A DNA stretch of 64,000 nt. It comes from Cobetia sp. cqz5-12. GTDB lineage: Bacteria; Pseudomonadota; Gammaproteobacteria; Pseudomonadales; Halomonadaceae. The position numbers and the translations under genes are program-made. The notes under the pieces are model-generated. The model worked only from the letters and a program-made list of their open reading frames with translations. It had not been told where the DNA came from and searched no databases. Positions 1 through 8,388 of the stretch are shown here, one piece after another. The stretch covers positions 3,085,638 through 3,149,637 of the forward strand of contig NZ_CP044522.1 in the NCBI RefSeq assembly GCF_016495405.1, given 5' to 3'. The stretch's first letter is position 1. Every line of letters begins with the position of its first letter.

Positions 1-664
1 TGGCCAGCAGCAGCGCGTGGCCCTGGCACGTGCGCTGGCACCGGAGCCGCGCATTCTGCTGCTCGATGAGCCGTTCTCGAATCTGGACGTGGAGCTGCGT
101 CGTCAGCTGAGCCAGGAGGTGCGGCGGATTCTCAAGCACCTCGGCATCAGCGCGGTGCTGGTCACCCATGATCAGAATGAGGCTTTCGCGATGGCCGACC
201 AGATCGGTGTGATCCACGGCGGTCATCTGCAGCAGTGGGACACGCCGTTCAATCTGTATCACGAACCCGCCACGCGCTTCGTCGCCAACTTCATCGGCCA
301 GGGCTATTTCATCCCCGGTACGCTGAAGGACAACGAATGCGTGAGCACGGAGCTGGGCGTGATTCGCGGCAACCGTGCCTATCCGTATGCACCCGACACG
401 CCGGTGGATGTGCTGCTGCGCCCGGATGACCTGGTGTTGGCCGAAGGAGATTCGGAAGCCACCGACCTCAAGGCGCGTGTGCTCAGCGCGACCTTCGCCG
501 GTACCAGCACCCTCTACCGGCTGGCGCTGCCTTCCGGGCGGGAAGTCGAGGCGGCCTTCAACAGCCATCACGACTATCAGCCCGGCGAGCAGGTCATGCT
601 GCGCATCCAGGCCGACCATCTGATCCTCTTCGAGCGTGTCGAGGAGAGTGAAGCGGTGCTCTAG
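1..664 (+). CDS. Ferric-iron-type ABC transporter ATP-binding protein (5' truncated by window edge)
   Basis: This is the C-terminal part of an ABC importer ATPase that powers uptake across the inner membrane. The reading frame is already open at base 2, where the end of the signature motif (GQQQRVALARAL) is visible. It is followed by Walker B (ILLLDEPFSNLD), the H-loop (VTHDQNEA) and a C-terminal TOBE-like regulatory domain containing LLRPDDLVL. The tail resembles FbpC, the ATPase of ferric-iron importers, more than sugar or polyamine ATPases, but the substrate is inferred. The Walker A part lies outside the window. A strong bidirectional hairpin follows the stop codon. Confidence 0.85.
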   Translation, partial: GQQQRVALARALAPEPRILLLDEPFSNLDVELRRQLSQEVRRILKHLGISAVLVTHDQNEAFAMADQIGVIHGGHLQQWDTPFNLYHEPATRFVANFIGQGYFIPGTLKDNECVSTELGVIRGNRAYPYAPDTPVDVLLRPDDLVLAEGDSEATDLKARVLSATFAGTSTLYRLALPSGREVEAAFNSHHDYQPGEQVMLRIQADHLILFERVEESEAVL

Positions 665-690
665 CGCCCCACGCGCAGGATGATCGCCAG

Positions 691-733
691 CCATGAAAAA
701 ACGGCCTCCTTTCGGATGGCCGTTTTTTCATGG
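691..733. terminator. Bidirectional rho-independent terminator
   Basis: A 16-bp perfect stem (691-706 with 718-733) carries A6 on one side and T6 on the other, so it works for both the ABC ATPase gene on the plus strand and the AraC gene on the minus strand. Confidence 0.9.
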
Positions 734-751
734 CCCGCTCGTGGCGTGTCG

Positions 752-1624
752 CTATTTGAACTGACTCCATTGCTTGGGCGACTGCCCGTACAGACGCTTG
801 AATTCGCGACTGAATTGCGAGGAGCTGACATAGCCCACGGCCATGGCCGCCTCGCTGACGGTCTTGCCAGTGGCGATCTGCATGGCGGCGGTATTGAGGC
901 GCATGGACTTCACGAACTGGATCGGCGACATCGTGGTCGCCTGCTTGAACTTGCGGTGGAAGACGGCGCGGCTCATGCCGACCCGCCCGGCCATGTCGTC
1001 AATGCTGACCGGCTCATCCAGGCGGCTGGAGAGGTAATCGATTACCCGCGCGATCTCATTGCCCACGCCGAAGGCGCGCCGCGCCGACTCCCCCGCCTCG
1101 CCCTTCAGGACGGCGTAGTAAAGCTCCCGCAGCCGCCCTTCTCCCAATATCGCCGCCTCGGCGGGACTCTGTGCCACCTGCAGCAGTCGCAACAAGGCAT
1201 CGCTGAAGGCGGCGTCCCAATGCGCCAGAGCAAGCCCCGGCGGTAGCGGACCCCTGCCCGGCTTGTGCACAAGCCCCGCGGCGCTTTCCATCTCGATGGC
1301 AAGCTCCGTCATCACCCGCGTGTCCAGCGAGAGGTAGACGCCCAATAGCGGTGTCTCTGGCGACGCCATGGGGGCGCCCGCCTCGACCGGCATCGAGATG
1401 GGACAGCACAGATACTGGCGGCTGTCATAGACATGCCGCTCGCCGTCCAGTATCGCCTCCTTGGCACCGCTGACGATCACCACCACGGCGGGCTCATAGA
1501 TGGCCGGCGCGCAGCGCACGGGCTCCGTCATGCGAAAGAGCTGCACGCCCTTCACTGCGGTCTCTCGAATGCCTTCCTCGTGGGCGAGGCTCGCCACGAG
1601 GCGTGTGATCTCTTGTCTGCTCAT
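752..1624 (-). CDS. AraC-family transcriptional regulator with AraC_N-type sensor domain
   Basis: This is a 290-residue cytoplasmic DNA-binding regulator. Residues about 20-175 match the AraC-type N-terminal cupin-like domain (PF06719 family; it contains APAIYEPAVVVIVSGAKEA). Residues about 190-287 form the double helix-turn-helix of the AraC family, with SIDDMAGRVGMSRAVFHRKF for the first HTH and VGYVSSSQFSREFKRLYG for the second. Members with this N-terminal domain usually sense small hydrophobic or alcohol/aldehyde-like compounds, but the ligand cannot be read from sequence. No obvious target gene is adjacent: it is convergent with the ABC ATPase gene and has tRNA genes upstream. Confidence 0.88.
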   Translation of the reverse strand: MSRQEITRLVASLAHEEGIRETAVKGVQLFRMTEPVRCAPAIYEPAVVVIVSGAKEAILDGERHVYDSRQYLCCPISMPVEAGAPMASPETPLLGVYLSLDTRVMTELAIEMESAAGLVHKPGRGPLPPGLALAHWDAAFSDALLRLLQVAQSPAEAAILGEGRLRELYYAVLKGEAGESARRAFGVGNEIARVIDYLSSRLDEPVSIDDMAGRVGMSRAVFHRKFKQATTMSPIQFVKSMRLNTAAMQIATGKTVSEAAMAVGYVSSSQFSREFKRLYGQSPKQWSQFK

Positions 1625-1810
1625 GTCGCCAATCTAGCGCCAAGCCTGCCTCTCATCAATCCATTGAGATGATCAGGCAATTATTTTCAGACATTTCAGC
1701 CAATCATGAGCCTGGGTGAGATTTCTTGCCCATCTCCCTCAGCATTGGCAGACCCGAACACTGGCAGCTATATGGGTGAAATTGACAGGGACGAGCGGAA
1801 AGCCAAGCAC

Positions 1811-1842
1811 AAAAAAACGGCCACCCCGAAGGATGACCGCTT
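1811..1842 (-). terminator. Terminator of the tRNA-Ala pair
   Basis: Read on the minus strand, a 10-bp stem with some G-T pairs closes a TTCG tetraloop and runs into seven T residues, just downstream of the distal tRNA-Ala. Confidence 0.85.
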
Positions 1843-1854
1843 TTTCAAGAATTC

Positions 1855-1930
1855 TGGTGGAGCCTAGCGGGATCGAACCGCTGACCTCAACACTGCCAGT
1901 GTTGCGCTCTCCCAGCTGAGCTAAGGCCCC
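1855..1930 (-). tRNA. tRNA-Ala (GGC anticodon)
   Basis: This is a 76-nt cloverleaf with encoded CCA. The acceptor stem pairs GGGGCCT with AGGCTCC, the D-arm reads TTAGCTCAGCTGGGAGAGC, the anticodon loop CTGGCAG gives anticodon GGC, and the T-loop is GGTTCGATCCC. It is identical to the copy at 2005-2080. Confidence 0.97.
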
Positions 1931-2004
1931 GAATCAGACTGTCATTTCGCATGTCACTTGCAGGCAAGAAACACGTGAAACCGAGACAGACTTGTCGTGA
2001 ATCA

Positions 2005-2080
2005 TGGTGGAGCCTAGCGGGATCGAACCGCTGACCTCAACACTGCCAGTGTTGCGCTCTCCCAGCTGAGCTAAGGCCCC
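2005..2080 (-). tRNA. tRNA-Ala (GGC anticodon), second identical copy
   Basis: This gene has the same 76-nt cloverleaf, anticodon and encoded CCA as 1855-1930. A 74-bp spacer separates the two copies, which are most likely cotranscribed from the promoter at 2099-2127. It is the promoter-proximal copy. Confidence 0.97.
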
Positions 2081-2098
2081 GTCTTCACGATGGAGCGC

Positions 2099-2127
2099 AT
2101 GTTACAGAGCGACGAATACGTCGTCAA
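2099..2127 (-). promoter_or_regulatory. Sigma-70 promoter for the tRNA-Ala pair
   Basis: On the minus strand TTGACG (2127-2122) and TAACAT (2104-2099) are separated by exactly 17 bp. Transcription would start about 10 bp before the mature tRNA 5' end at 2080. Confidence 0.7.
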
Positions 2128-2380
2128 CCTCTTATTTTTGCTGCGCTTTGTGGAGCGCATGAAGTCTCAGGATCACATCGCGAGGCACTGTTCTGCGAAG
2201 GGACTCGCTGACCGACTCACGGCCAATCACAGGGAGCAGGAAACACGCTAGCACTATATCAGTAGTGGTTATCCTGAACGCGACGCACTGGATGACAGGG
2301 CATCGACAAGCCCTTGCCCAATGGGTACATTGGATCCCGCATTCATTTCACTGCTTGTTGACATCTTTACTGGAGCCGCC
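2128..2380. other. Intergenic region between tRNA-Ala promoter and gacA
   Basis: I see no convincing gene here. A frame in phase with gacA runs upstream to 2321 but lacks a ribosome binding site. The region should hold the gacA promoter, but no clear -35/-10 pair stands out. Confidence 0.5.
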
Positions 2381-3043
2381 TTGATCAAGGTTCTTGTCGC
2401 TGACGACCACCACCTGGTGCGTACCAGCATCGTCCGTACCATTGAGCTAGAGGATGGGCTCAAGGTGATTGCAGAAGCCTCGGATGGCGAAACCGCGATC
2501 AAACTCTGCCGTGAGCACAGCCCGGATATCGTGCTCATGGACATTCGCATGCCCGGCGTCGATGGCCTGGAAGCCACGCAGAAGATCGTGCGCAGCCTGC
2601 CCGACGTCAGAGTCATCGTGCTGACCGCCTACCTGGAAGAGTCCTTCGCCAAACGCCTGCTGGAAGCGGGAGCCTTCGGCTTCATCTCCAAGGGCACGCC
2701 CTTTGACGAGATGATTCGCGCCATCCATCAGGTGGCCGCTGGCGAACGCTATCTTTCCCCGGAAATCGCCCAGCGCCTGGTGTTCTCGGGCATGGACACC
2801 CAGCGCAGCAATCCCTTCGATCAGCTGTCGAGCCGAGAACTGCAGGTGGCGACGATGATCGTCAATTGCCATCGCGTCAGCGAGATCTCGGACCGCCTGC
2901 ACCTGAGCCCGAAGACGGTCAATACCTACCGCTACCGCATCTTCGACAAGCTTGGCGTGACCAGCGATGTGGAGATGACGCATCTGGCCATGCGTCACCA
3001 GTTGCTGGATGACTACGTGCTGGATCGTCCTGACGAGGCCTGA
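2381..3043 (+). CDS. gacA: Two-component response regulator GacA/UvrY
   Basis: This is the 220-residue LuxR/NarL-type response regulator of the GacS/GacA (BarA/UvrY) system, which controls CsrA-type post-transcriptional regulation through small RNAs. Residues 1-120 are the receiver domain, with acidic residues D8-D9, phospho-acceptor D54 in VLMDIRMPG, and the conserved Lys in FISKGTP. Residues about 150-210 are the LuxR HTH (SSRELQVATMIVNCHRVSEI, then LHLSPKTVNTYRYRIFDKLG). I chose the TTG start at 2381 because GGAG lies 5 bp upstream and because it places the phospho-acceptor at position 54, as in other GacA proteins. An in-frame ATG at 2321 would add 20 residues. The gacA-uvrC-pgsA order is the classical one. 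Confidence 0.93.
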   Translation: MIKVLVADDHHLVRTSIVRTIELEDGLKVIAEASDGETAIKLCREHSPDIVLMDIRMPGVDGLEATQKIVRSLPDVRVIVLTAYLEESFAKRLLEAGAFGFISKGTPFDEMIRAIHQVAAGERYLSPEIAQRLVFSGMDTQRSNPFDQLSSRELQVATMIVNCHRVSEISDRLHLSPKTVNTYRYRIFDKLGVTSDVEMTHLAMRHQLLDDYVLDRPDEA

Positions 3044-3117
3044 GCAAGCACACCTTGCCAGCCCGTCACACACTGCAGGCCCGCGCTGCTCGTGACACTT
3101 CCGAGCAGCGCCGACAA

Positions 3118-3168
3118 CGCCTCATGCAACGACGCCACCTTCCCCGGGTGGCGTCGTTGCATGAGGCG
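3118..3168 (+). terminator. Long perfect hairpin downstream of gacA
   Basis: A 22-bp perfect inverted repeat (3118-3139 with 3147-3168) encloses a 7-base loop, followed by GTTTCTGTCT. It is a likely terminator or attenuator between gacA and uvrC, although the T-run is weak. Confidence 0.65.
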
Positions 3169-3207
3169 TTTCTGTCTGAGGCATTTCTGCCTGAGGCGTT
3201 CTTGAAT
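3163..3207 (+). repeat. Three imperfect 15-bp tandem repeats
   Basis: The unit GAGGCGTTTCTGTCT (3163-3177) is followed by GAGGCATTTCTGCCT (3178-3192) and a decayed third copy starting GAGGCGTTCTTG (3193). The first copy overlaps the right arm of the hairpin. Confidence 0.75.
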
Positions 3208-3328
3208 GGCACGTCCTGACCGGCGCCGGTCATGACAGCAGGCATTGCAGCATGGCCCTGTTGCCCCCATGCCTGCGAGCAATCGCCCTTGTTTGATAGA
3301 CTCGAGGCATCTCTGGATGAGGAACCTC

Positions 3329-5362
3329 ATGGCCAAGCAGCACACTGACCCCACGATGACGGACACCACTTCTCAATCGCCCGAGAATGAGGAGCCGGCA
3401 GACACCGCCAGCCAGCCTGATGCCCAACCTGCCTCCTCAGCGAGTGCGCAGGCTGATAGCCGCGCACGCCGCGACGCCGCGCGTGTCTCCAGCCGCCTGA
3501 TCACCAGCGACGCGAGCAGTGATCTTCTCGCGGGCGGCGAGGCAACCGGCTTCGATGCCCGCCATTTCCTCAAGCATGTCAGCGACGCGCCCGGTATCTA
3601 CCGGATGCTGGATAGCGCAGGTGACGTGCTGTACGTGGGCAAGGCCAAGCGCCTCAAGGCGCGCCTCTCCAGCTATTTTCGCAATACCGGACTGAATGCC
3701 AAGACCCAGGCGCTGGTCGGGCGCATTGCCGATGTGCAGGTCACCATCACGCGCAGCGAGACCGAGGCCCTGCTGCTGGAGCAGACCCTGATCAAGGAGC
3801 TGCGCCCGCCCTACAACATCCTGCTGCGCGACGACAAGTCCTACCCTTACGTCTTCATCAGCCAGCATCACGACTACCCGGCGCTGGAGTTCAAGCGCGT
3901 GCGCCACAAGCGCAATGACGGACGCTACTTCGGCCCCTACCCGAGCAGCGTCGCGGTGCGCGAATCACTGACCCTGATGCAGAAGATCTTCCGCCTGCGC
4001 AATTGCGAGGATTCGGTGTTCGCCCACCGCGAGCGCCCGTGCCTGCAATATCAGATCAACCGCTGCACCGCGCCGTGTGTCGACTACATCAGCAAGCAGG
4101 ATTATCGCCGCGACATGGAACATGCGGTGATGTGCCTGAACGGCCAGAGCGACAAGGTCACCGATGAGCTCAGCCAGGCGATGGAAGACGCGGCCATGCG
4201 GCTGGAATTCGAGGAAGCGGCCCGCCTGCGTGATCAGGTCGCCCAGCTGCGCCGCATGCAAGAGAAGCAATACGTTGATACCGGTACCGGCAACGCGGAC
4301 ATTCTGGCACTGGCCGAGCGCCCCGGCGGACTCTGCATCAGCGTGGTCTCGGTCCGTCAGGGTCGCATGCTCGGCGCGCGCCACTTCTCGCCCGGCAATG
4401 GTCTGGACCTGACCAGCACCGAGCTGCTGACCGGCTTCGTCAGCCAGTACTACCTCGGCCAGGACAGGGAGATGCCCGATGAGGTGCTGACCTCGCTGGC
4501 CCTCGAAGACGCCAATCTGCTGGAAGGCGCCTTGAGCGAGAAGGCCGAACGCCGGGTACGGGTCGCGCATCAGGTGCGTGGCCATCGCGCCCAGTGGCTG
4601 ACACTGGCGCAGACCAACGCCGAGCAACATCTGGCCACCCAGCTGGCCAGCCGCCAGCAGCTGTCCAACCGCTTCCTGTCGCTGCGCGACGCGCTGGGAC
4701 TCGATGAGGTGCCCAAGCGCCTGGAATGCTTCGACATCTCCCACAGTCATGGCGAGGCGACCGTGGCCAGCTGCGTGGTCTTCGATCATGACGGTCCGAT
4801 CAAGTCGGATTACCGGCGCTTCAATATCGAAGGCGTGACGGCCGGCGATGACTACGCCGCCATGCAACAGGCACTGACGCGGCGCTTCAAGCGCCTGCAG
4901 GAAGGCGAAGGCAAACGCCCGGATATCCTGCTGGTCGATGGCGGCAAGGGGCAGCTCAACATGGCACGCGGGGTGTTCGAGTCACTCGGGGTGACCGATA
5001 TCATCCTGCTCGGGGTAGCCAAGGGCACCACGCGCAAGGCGGGTCTCGAGACGCTGTTCATCGAGACGGTACATGACACCCTGGACCTCGACAGCCACTC
5101 ACCGGCGCTGCACTTGATCCAGCATGTCCGCGATGAATCGCACCGCTTCGCCATCGCCGGTCACCGCGCCAAGCGTGACAAGGCGCGGCGTACCTCAAGC
5201 CTGGAGGGCATCGCGGGAGTCGGCCCCAAACGGCGCCGCGAGCTGCTCAAGTTCTTCGGCGGCCTGCAGGGGGTGAAACAGGCTTCCAAACCGGAACTGG
5301 CGCGTGTGCCCGGCATCAGCGAATCGCTCGCCGAGCTGATCCATCAAGCGCTGCATGGCTGA
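3329..5362 (+). CDS. uvrC: Excinuclease ABC subunit C
   Basis: UvrC makes the 3' and 5' incisions beside DNA lesions in nucleotide excision repair, together with UvrA and UvrB. At 677 residues it is longer than the usual 600-620 because of a low-complexity N-terminal extension of about 70 residues rich in Ser, Ala and Asp. The GIY-YIG nuclease domain then begins ([20 protein letters not shown]). A UVR domain near the middle contains [18 protein letters not shown]. The RNase H-like nuclease domain contains [12 protein letters not shown] and [11 protein letters not shown], and a C-terminal helix-hairpin-helix has [16 protein letters not shown]. The ATG at 3329 has GAGGAA 5-8 bp upstream; ATGs at 3245 and 3356 are alternatives. 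It follows gacA and precedes pgsA. Confidence 0.95.
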   Translation: MAKQHTDPTMTDTTSQSPENEEPADTASQPDAQPASSASAQADSRARRDAARVSSRLITSDASSDLLAGGEATGFDARHFLKHVSDAPGIYRMLDSAGDVLYVGKAKRLKARLSSYFRNTGLNAKTQALVGRIADVQVTITRSETEALLLEQTLIKELRPPYNILLRDDKSYPYVFISQHHDYPALEFKRVRHKRNDGRYFGPYPSSVAVRESLTLMQKIFRLRNCEDSVFAHRERPCLQYQINRCTAPCVDYISKQDYRRDMEHAVMCLNGQSDKVTDELSQAMEDAAMRLEFEEAARLRDQVAQLRRMQEKQYVDTGTGNADILALAERPGGLCISVVSVRQGRMLGARHFSPGNGLDLTSTELLTGFVSQYYLGQDREMPDEVLTSLALEDANLLEGALSEKAERRVRVAHQVRGHRAQWLTLAQTNAEQHLATQLASRQQLSNRFLSLRDALGLDEVPKRLECFDISHSHGEATVASCVVFDHDGPIKSDYRRFNIEGVTAGDDYAAMQQALTRRFKRLQEGEGKRPDILLVDGGKGQLNMARGVFESLGVTDIILLGVAKGTTRKAGLETLFIETVHDTLDLDSHSPALHLIQHVRDESHRFAIAGHRAKRDKARRTSSLEGIAGVGPKRRRELLKFFGGLQGVKQASKPELARVPGISESLAELIHQALHG

Positions 5363-5400
5363 CCCCGTGCACGACATGGCTGCCTCTGGCACCATCGACT

Positions 5401-5430
5401 CAACGCTCAAGGAAGAGTGACAGAGCGTTG
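5401..5430. repeat. Inverted repeat after uvrC
   Basis: CAACGCTC (5401-5408) pairs with GAGCGTTG (5423-5430) around a 14-base loop in the uvrC-pgsA gap. There is no T-run, so termination is uncertain. Confidence 0.45.
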
Positions 5431-5588
5431 GCTTGAATAACCTGCCGTTTGGCATGGCTGAATGCGTCGCCGGCAGGCTAGAATAGACGACTTGTGCGGC
5501 GCCGATCGATCGGCTTTCTTCAGGGGCTCGACTCGCCCTCGATTGCGCCCAGCCACCTACGCTTCATGCAAGGACTCGTGCCGTCACG

Positions 5589-6137
5589 ATGAGCATCCCC
5601 AATATCCTGACTCTGATCCGCATCCTGTTCATTCCGCTGCTGGTGGTATGTTTCTACCTGCCTTATGCATGGAGCCTGCCGTTGACGGCGCTGCTCTTCG
5701 CACTGGCCGCCATCACCGACTGGTTCGATGGCTATCTGGCCCGACTGTGGAATCAGACCACGCCCTTCGGCGCCTTCCTGGACCCCGTCGCCGACAAGCT
5801 GATGGTCGCGGTGGCACTGGGCCTGCTGATCGAACGCTACGACAGCCTGTGGATGACCATCCCGAGCCTGGTCATCATCGGTCGCGAGATCGTCATCTCG
5901 GCGCTGCGTGAGTGGATGGCCGAGATCGGCAAGCGCGGCAGCGTCGCGGTGTCCTGGGTCGGCAAGCTGAAGACGGCCGCCCAGATGCTGGCCCTGTTCA
6001 TGCTGCTGTTCTTCGCTCCGGGCAGTGTCGGGGGGGATGCCGGCCTGGCCCTGCTTTATATCTCGGCAGCGCTGACGCTGTGGTCGATGATCAGCTACCT
6101 GCGCGCCGCCTGGCCGGAACTGGTGCGCTCGGTCTGA
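5589..6137 (+). CDS. pgsA: CDP-diacylglycerol--glycerol-3-phosphate 3-phosphatidyltransferase
   Basis: This integral membrane enzyme makes phosphatidylglycerophosphate from CDP-diacylglycerol and glycerol-3-phosphate, the committed step to phosphatidylglycerol and cardiolipin. The 182-residue protein carries the complete CDP-alcohol phosphotransferase motif D47-G48-x2-A51-R52-x8-G61-x3-D65-x3-D69 and several hydrophobic segments. Its start MSIPNILTLIRI is typical for PgsA. It lies 226 bp downstream of uvrC in the conserved gacA-uvrC-pgsA order and is followed by a terminator. PgpA, which acts on its product, is encoded at 30634-31107. Confidence 0.96.
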   Translation: MSIPNILTLIRILFIPLLVVCFYLPYAWSLPLTALLFALAAITDWFDGYLARLWNQTTPFGAFLDPVADKLMVAVALGLLIERYDSLWMTIPSLVIIGREIVISALREWMAEIGKRGSVAVSWVGKLKTAAQMLALFMLLFFAPGSVGGDAGLALLYISAALTLWSMISYLRAAWPELVRSV

Positions 6138-6173
6138 CCCCGCCATTCAGCCACGAGACGCTGCGAATGCCTC

Positions 6174-6208
6174 AACGCCCACCGCCCCTCAGGCCGGTGG
6201 GCGTTTTC
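6174..6208 (+). terminator. Terminator after pgsA
   Basis: AACGCCCACCG (6174-6184) pairs perfectly with CGGTGGGCGTT (6195-6205), followed by TTCGTTT. Confidence 0.85.
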
Positions 6209-6251
6209 GTTTCCAGCGACCTGACTCGCGAGACAATTTTTCATTAACTGT

Positions 6252-6279
6252 TTGACAGCATGGGAATTATCCGTATAAT
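6252..6279 (+). promoter_or_regulatory. Consensus sigma-70 promoter for the tRNA-Gly/Cys unit
   Basis: TTGACA (6252-6257) and TATAAT (6274-6279) both match consensus exactly, with a 16-bp spacer. The tRNA-Gly 5' end is 16 bp further on. Confidence 0.88.
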
Positions 6280-6294
6280 TCGACCTCGAGTTCA

Positions 6295-6369
6295 GCGGGA
6301 ATAGCTCAGTGGTAGAGCACAACCTTGCCAAGGTTGGGGTCGCGAGTTCGAATCTCGTTTCCCGCTCCA
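6295..6369 (+). tRNA. tRNA-Gly (GCC anticodon)
   Basis: This is a full cloverleaf with encoded CCA: acceptor GCGGGAA/TTCCCGC, anticodon loop TTGCCAA giving GCC, and T-arm GAGTTCGAATCTC. It is the first gene behind a perfect-consensus promoter. Confidence 0.97.
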
Positions 6370-6480
6370 GTAACACAGGTAGCGCAACTTCACCTGATTT
6401 ACTGACTCATGTATCTACAGCAGCATCAGTGGATACTCCTCGGATCAGACATCAGTTTCGACTGACATCTCGATCATTGA

Positions 6481-6554
6481 GGCTGGATGGCAGAGTGGTC
6501 ATGCAGCGGACTGCAACTCCGTGTACGCCGGTTCGATTCCGACTCCAGCCTCCA
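6481..6554 (+). tRNA. tRNA-Cys (GCA anticodon)
   Basis: This is a 74-nt cloverleaf with encoded CCA. The acceptor stem is GGCTGGA/TCCAGCC, the anticodon loop CTGCAAC gives GCA, and the T-loop region reads GGTTCGATTCC. It lies 111 bp after tRNA-Gly and is probably cotranscribed with it. Confidence 0.97.
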
Positions 6555-6949
6555 TTTCAGATACCGAAACATCCCCTGTTTCCTTCTGGAATGGTTATGA
6601 CACCTACCCCCTCAGGTCGTCAGAACTTCTCTTCTCTATCCTGTTTCACCGTTCGTCATTTCCTGTTTCGATTTTTTCGCTCCTCACCATTTCTCTCTGT
6701 CACTTTTACGCTAGCGCTTCATTGCTGATGTCGACATTGCTGCTTGCACGACGATGGCTTCCAAGACGAGGGCTTACATTGCCTGAACGACAGTCCGGGT
6801 ATTTCGCACCTCATCCCTAGCTGTCCCACCATAGCGATATCACCACAAACCTTTTGCATAACAATCAGTTGAATCATGCGACAAACATCACTTCACGTGC
6901 ATTAAAGTTGACCTTGATCTGAAATATGATAGATTACCCGCCAGTCTGC
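6555..6949 (+). other. Gene-free spacer between tRNA-Cys and tRNA-Leu
   Basis: This stretch of about 395 bp is T/C-rich and lower in GC than its surroundings. The reading frames crossing it start inside tRNA genes and have no family features. Near its end TTGACC (6908-6913) and TAGATT (6930-6935) are 16 bp apart, a possible weak promoter for tRNA-Leu. Confidence 0.45.
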
Positions 6950-7034
6950 GCGGCCATGGTGGAATCGGTAGACACCGGAGACTTAAAATCTCCTGCCTTC
7001 GGGCGTGCCGGTTCGAGTCCGGCTGGCCGTACCA
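6950..7034 (+). tRNA. tRNA-Leu (TAA anticodon)
   Basis: This is an 85-nt class II tRNA with a long variable arm (TGCCTTCGGGCGT region) and encoded CCA. The anticodon stem GGAGA/TCTCC encloses CTTAAAA, giving anticodon TAA. The acceptor stem is GCGGCCA/TGGCCGT with one G-T pair at the end. Confidence 0.96.
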
Positions 7035-7056
7035 GATGCAAGATCACTACTGAATT

Positions 7057-7095
7057 CAAAAGCGCCGCTCCTCTCACGAGGGGCGGCGCTTTTTC
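7057..7095 (+). terminator. Terminator after tRNA-Leu
   Basis: A 15-bp stem with one G-T pair (AAAAGCGCCGCTCCT with AGGGGCGGCGCTTTT) ends in five T residues. Confidence 0.92.
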
Positions 7096-7155
7096 ATGTC
7101 TGATAAAACGTCGGAGGGACTGATATTCACCAGTACTGACTGCTATTTCTACAGC

Positions 7156-7193
7156 CCCTCTCTACAAGCCCTCTCTACAAGCCCTCTCTACAG
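7156..7193 (+). repeat. Three tandem 13-bp repeats upstream of the FNT gene
   Basis: CCCTCTCTACAAG occurs at 7156-7168 and 7169-7181. A third copy lacking one A follows at 7182-7193. The copies lie in the 443-bp gap between tRNA-Leu and the FNT gene; apart from these and the terminator I see no other structure in that gap. Confidence 0.85.
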
Positions 7194-7477
7194 ATCATCT
7201 CCACAGATCCACTCCACAATCTGTCACCGCTGGCTTTCTTCACATGCGTTGTCCCCGGCCCTGGCTCTGGTCTCGAATCTGGCGACTCTCAAGACACCTT
7301 GATTGAATTATCCGCCTTTACCCCAAGGTCTAAGCTTTGCTGAATCAGAACCTGGCATGGTGACCTCGTGTTCTGCTGCTGCTCCCCTGCCATCAAAGAC
7401 AGGCCACCAGAGACAGATCATCAGAGCCAGACCCTCCGCAGCAGCTCATCCACAGCAGATCATCAAAAGGACTGCCC

Positions 7478-8305
7478 ATGCCCAGTGACTCACCCCGCCC
7501 TGCCGCCCAATTCATCGCATCACATGATGTGGCACAGGAAATCTGTCGCGAGGCATGCGAACACATTCACACCCTCTCGGCACCACGGATACTGGTATTG
7601 GCGATCCTGGGGGGTGCCTTCATCACCATGGGGGCACTGTTCTCGATCCTGCTTTCCACAGGTGTCGAGACGCATGGCCTGCAATTGCTGCTGCAGGGCG
7701 TCGGCTTCTCGGTGGGCTTCTTTCTCGTCATCCTGACCGGTGCCGCCCTGTTCACTGAAGCCAATGTCATCCTGCCGGTAAGTGCGCTCAACTGCTCGCG
7801 AAGTGACATGCTGCGTCGCGGCCTCAAGTTCTGGGTGCTGGCCTGGATCGGCAACCTGATCGGCACACTGCTGACCGGATGGGTCATCTCGCTGGCACAG
7901 GTCTACTCCCCGGAGCATTACCAGCTGCTGGAAAGCGTGGTGGCCAAGAAGATGCACTATCAGCAGGTAGGTGGCGCCGAAGGCTGGTTCTCATTGGTAC
8001 TGTCGGGAATGCTGGGCAACTGGATGGTCGGCATGGCAGCGTTTCTGGCCGTGATGGGGCGCACCATCATCGACAAGTTCGTGCCCATCGTACTGGCCGT
8101 CAGCCTGTTCGTGGCGGGCAACTTCCAGCACAGCCCGGCCAACATGGCCTATTTCTCGATGATCATGCCGACAGGGGCAGGTCCCGGCTGGTGGGATGCC
8201 ATGCGCTGGAACATCATACCCGCCGGCATCGGCAACCTGCTGGGTGGCAGCCTGCTGGTCGCCCTGCCGCTATGGTATGGCTTGCGCCCGCAGCGCAATG
8301 CCTGA
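7478..8305 (+). CDS. Formate/nitrite transporter (FNT) family channel
   Basis: This 275-residue inner-membrane protein of the FNT family has six predicted hydrophobic segments. FNT proteins form pentamers and pass small monovalent anions such as formate, nitrite or hydrosulfide. The family's central conserved histidine is present in GNFQHSPANMAYF (compare GFEHSxANM in FocA). The segment GNWMVGMAAFLAVMGRTIIDK matches the conserved region before it. No formate or nitrite enzyme gene is adjacent, so the substrate is unknown. The upstream gap holds tandem 13-bp repeats. The next gene begins 83 bp downstream on the same strand and may be cotranscribed. Confidence 0.9.
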   Translation: MPSDSPRPAAQFIASHDVAQEICREACEHIHTLSAPRILVLAILGGAFITMGALFSILLSTGVETHGLQLLLQGVGFSVGFFLVILTGAALFTEANVILPVSALNCSRSDMLRRGLKFWVLAWIGNLIGTLLTGWVISLAQVYSPEHYQLLESVVAKKMHYQQVGGAEGWFSLVLSGMLGNWMVGMAAFLAVMGRTIIDKFVPIVLAVSLFVAGNFQHSPANMAYFSMIMPTGAGPGWWDAMRWNIIPAGIGNLLGGSLLVALPLWYGLRPQRNA

Positions 8306-8388
8306 CTGGCTGATATCGCAATAGACAGCCACACTGGATTGTAGCGAAGGAGTATCGCTCTCCCTTCATCCATCGCCAGGAGCCCATC

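Noticed and set aside
1855..2080. Direct duplication of about 76 bp as a mobile or recombination element
   Set aside because: The two copies are ordinary tandem tRNA-Ala genes. No integrase or further flanking duplication is present, so there is no sign of an integration site in use.
6521..6820. A 99-codon frame starting inside tRNA-Cys
   Set aside because: It begins within the tRNA gene, has no ribosome binding site and encodes a Ser/Leu-rich product with no family features.
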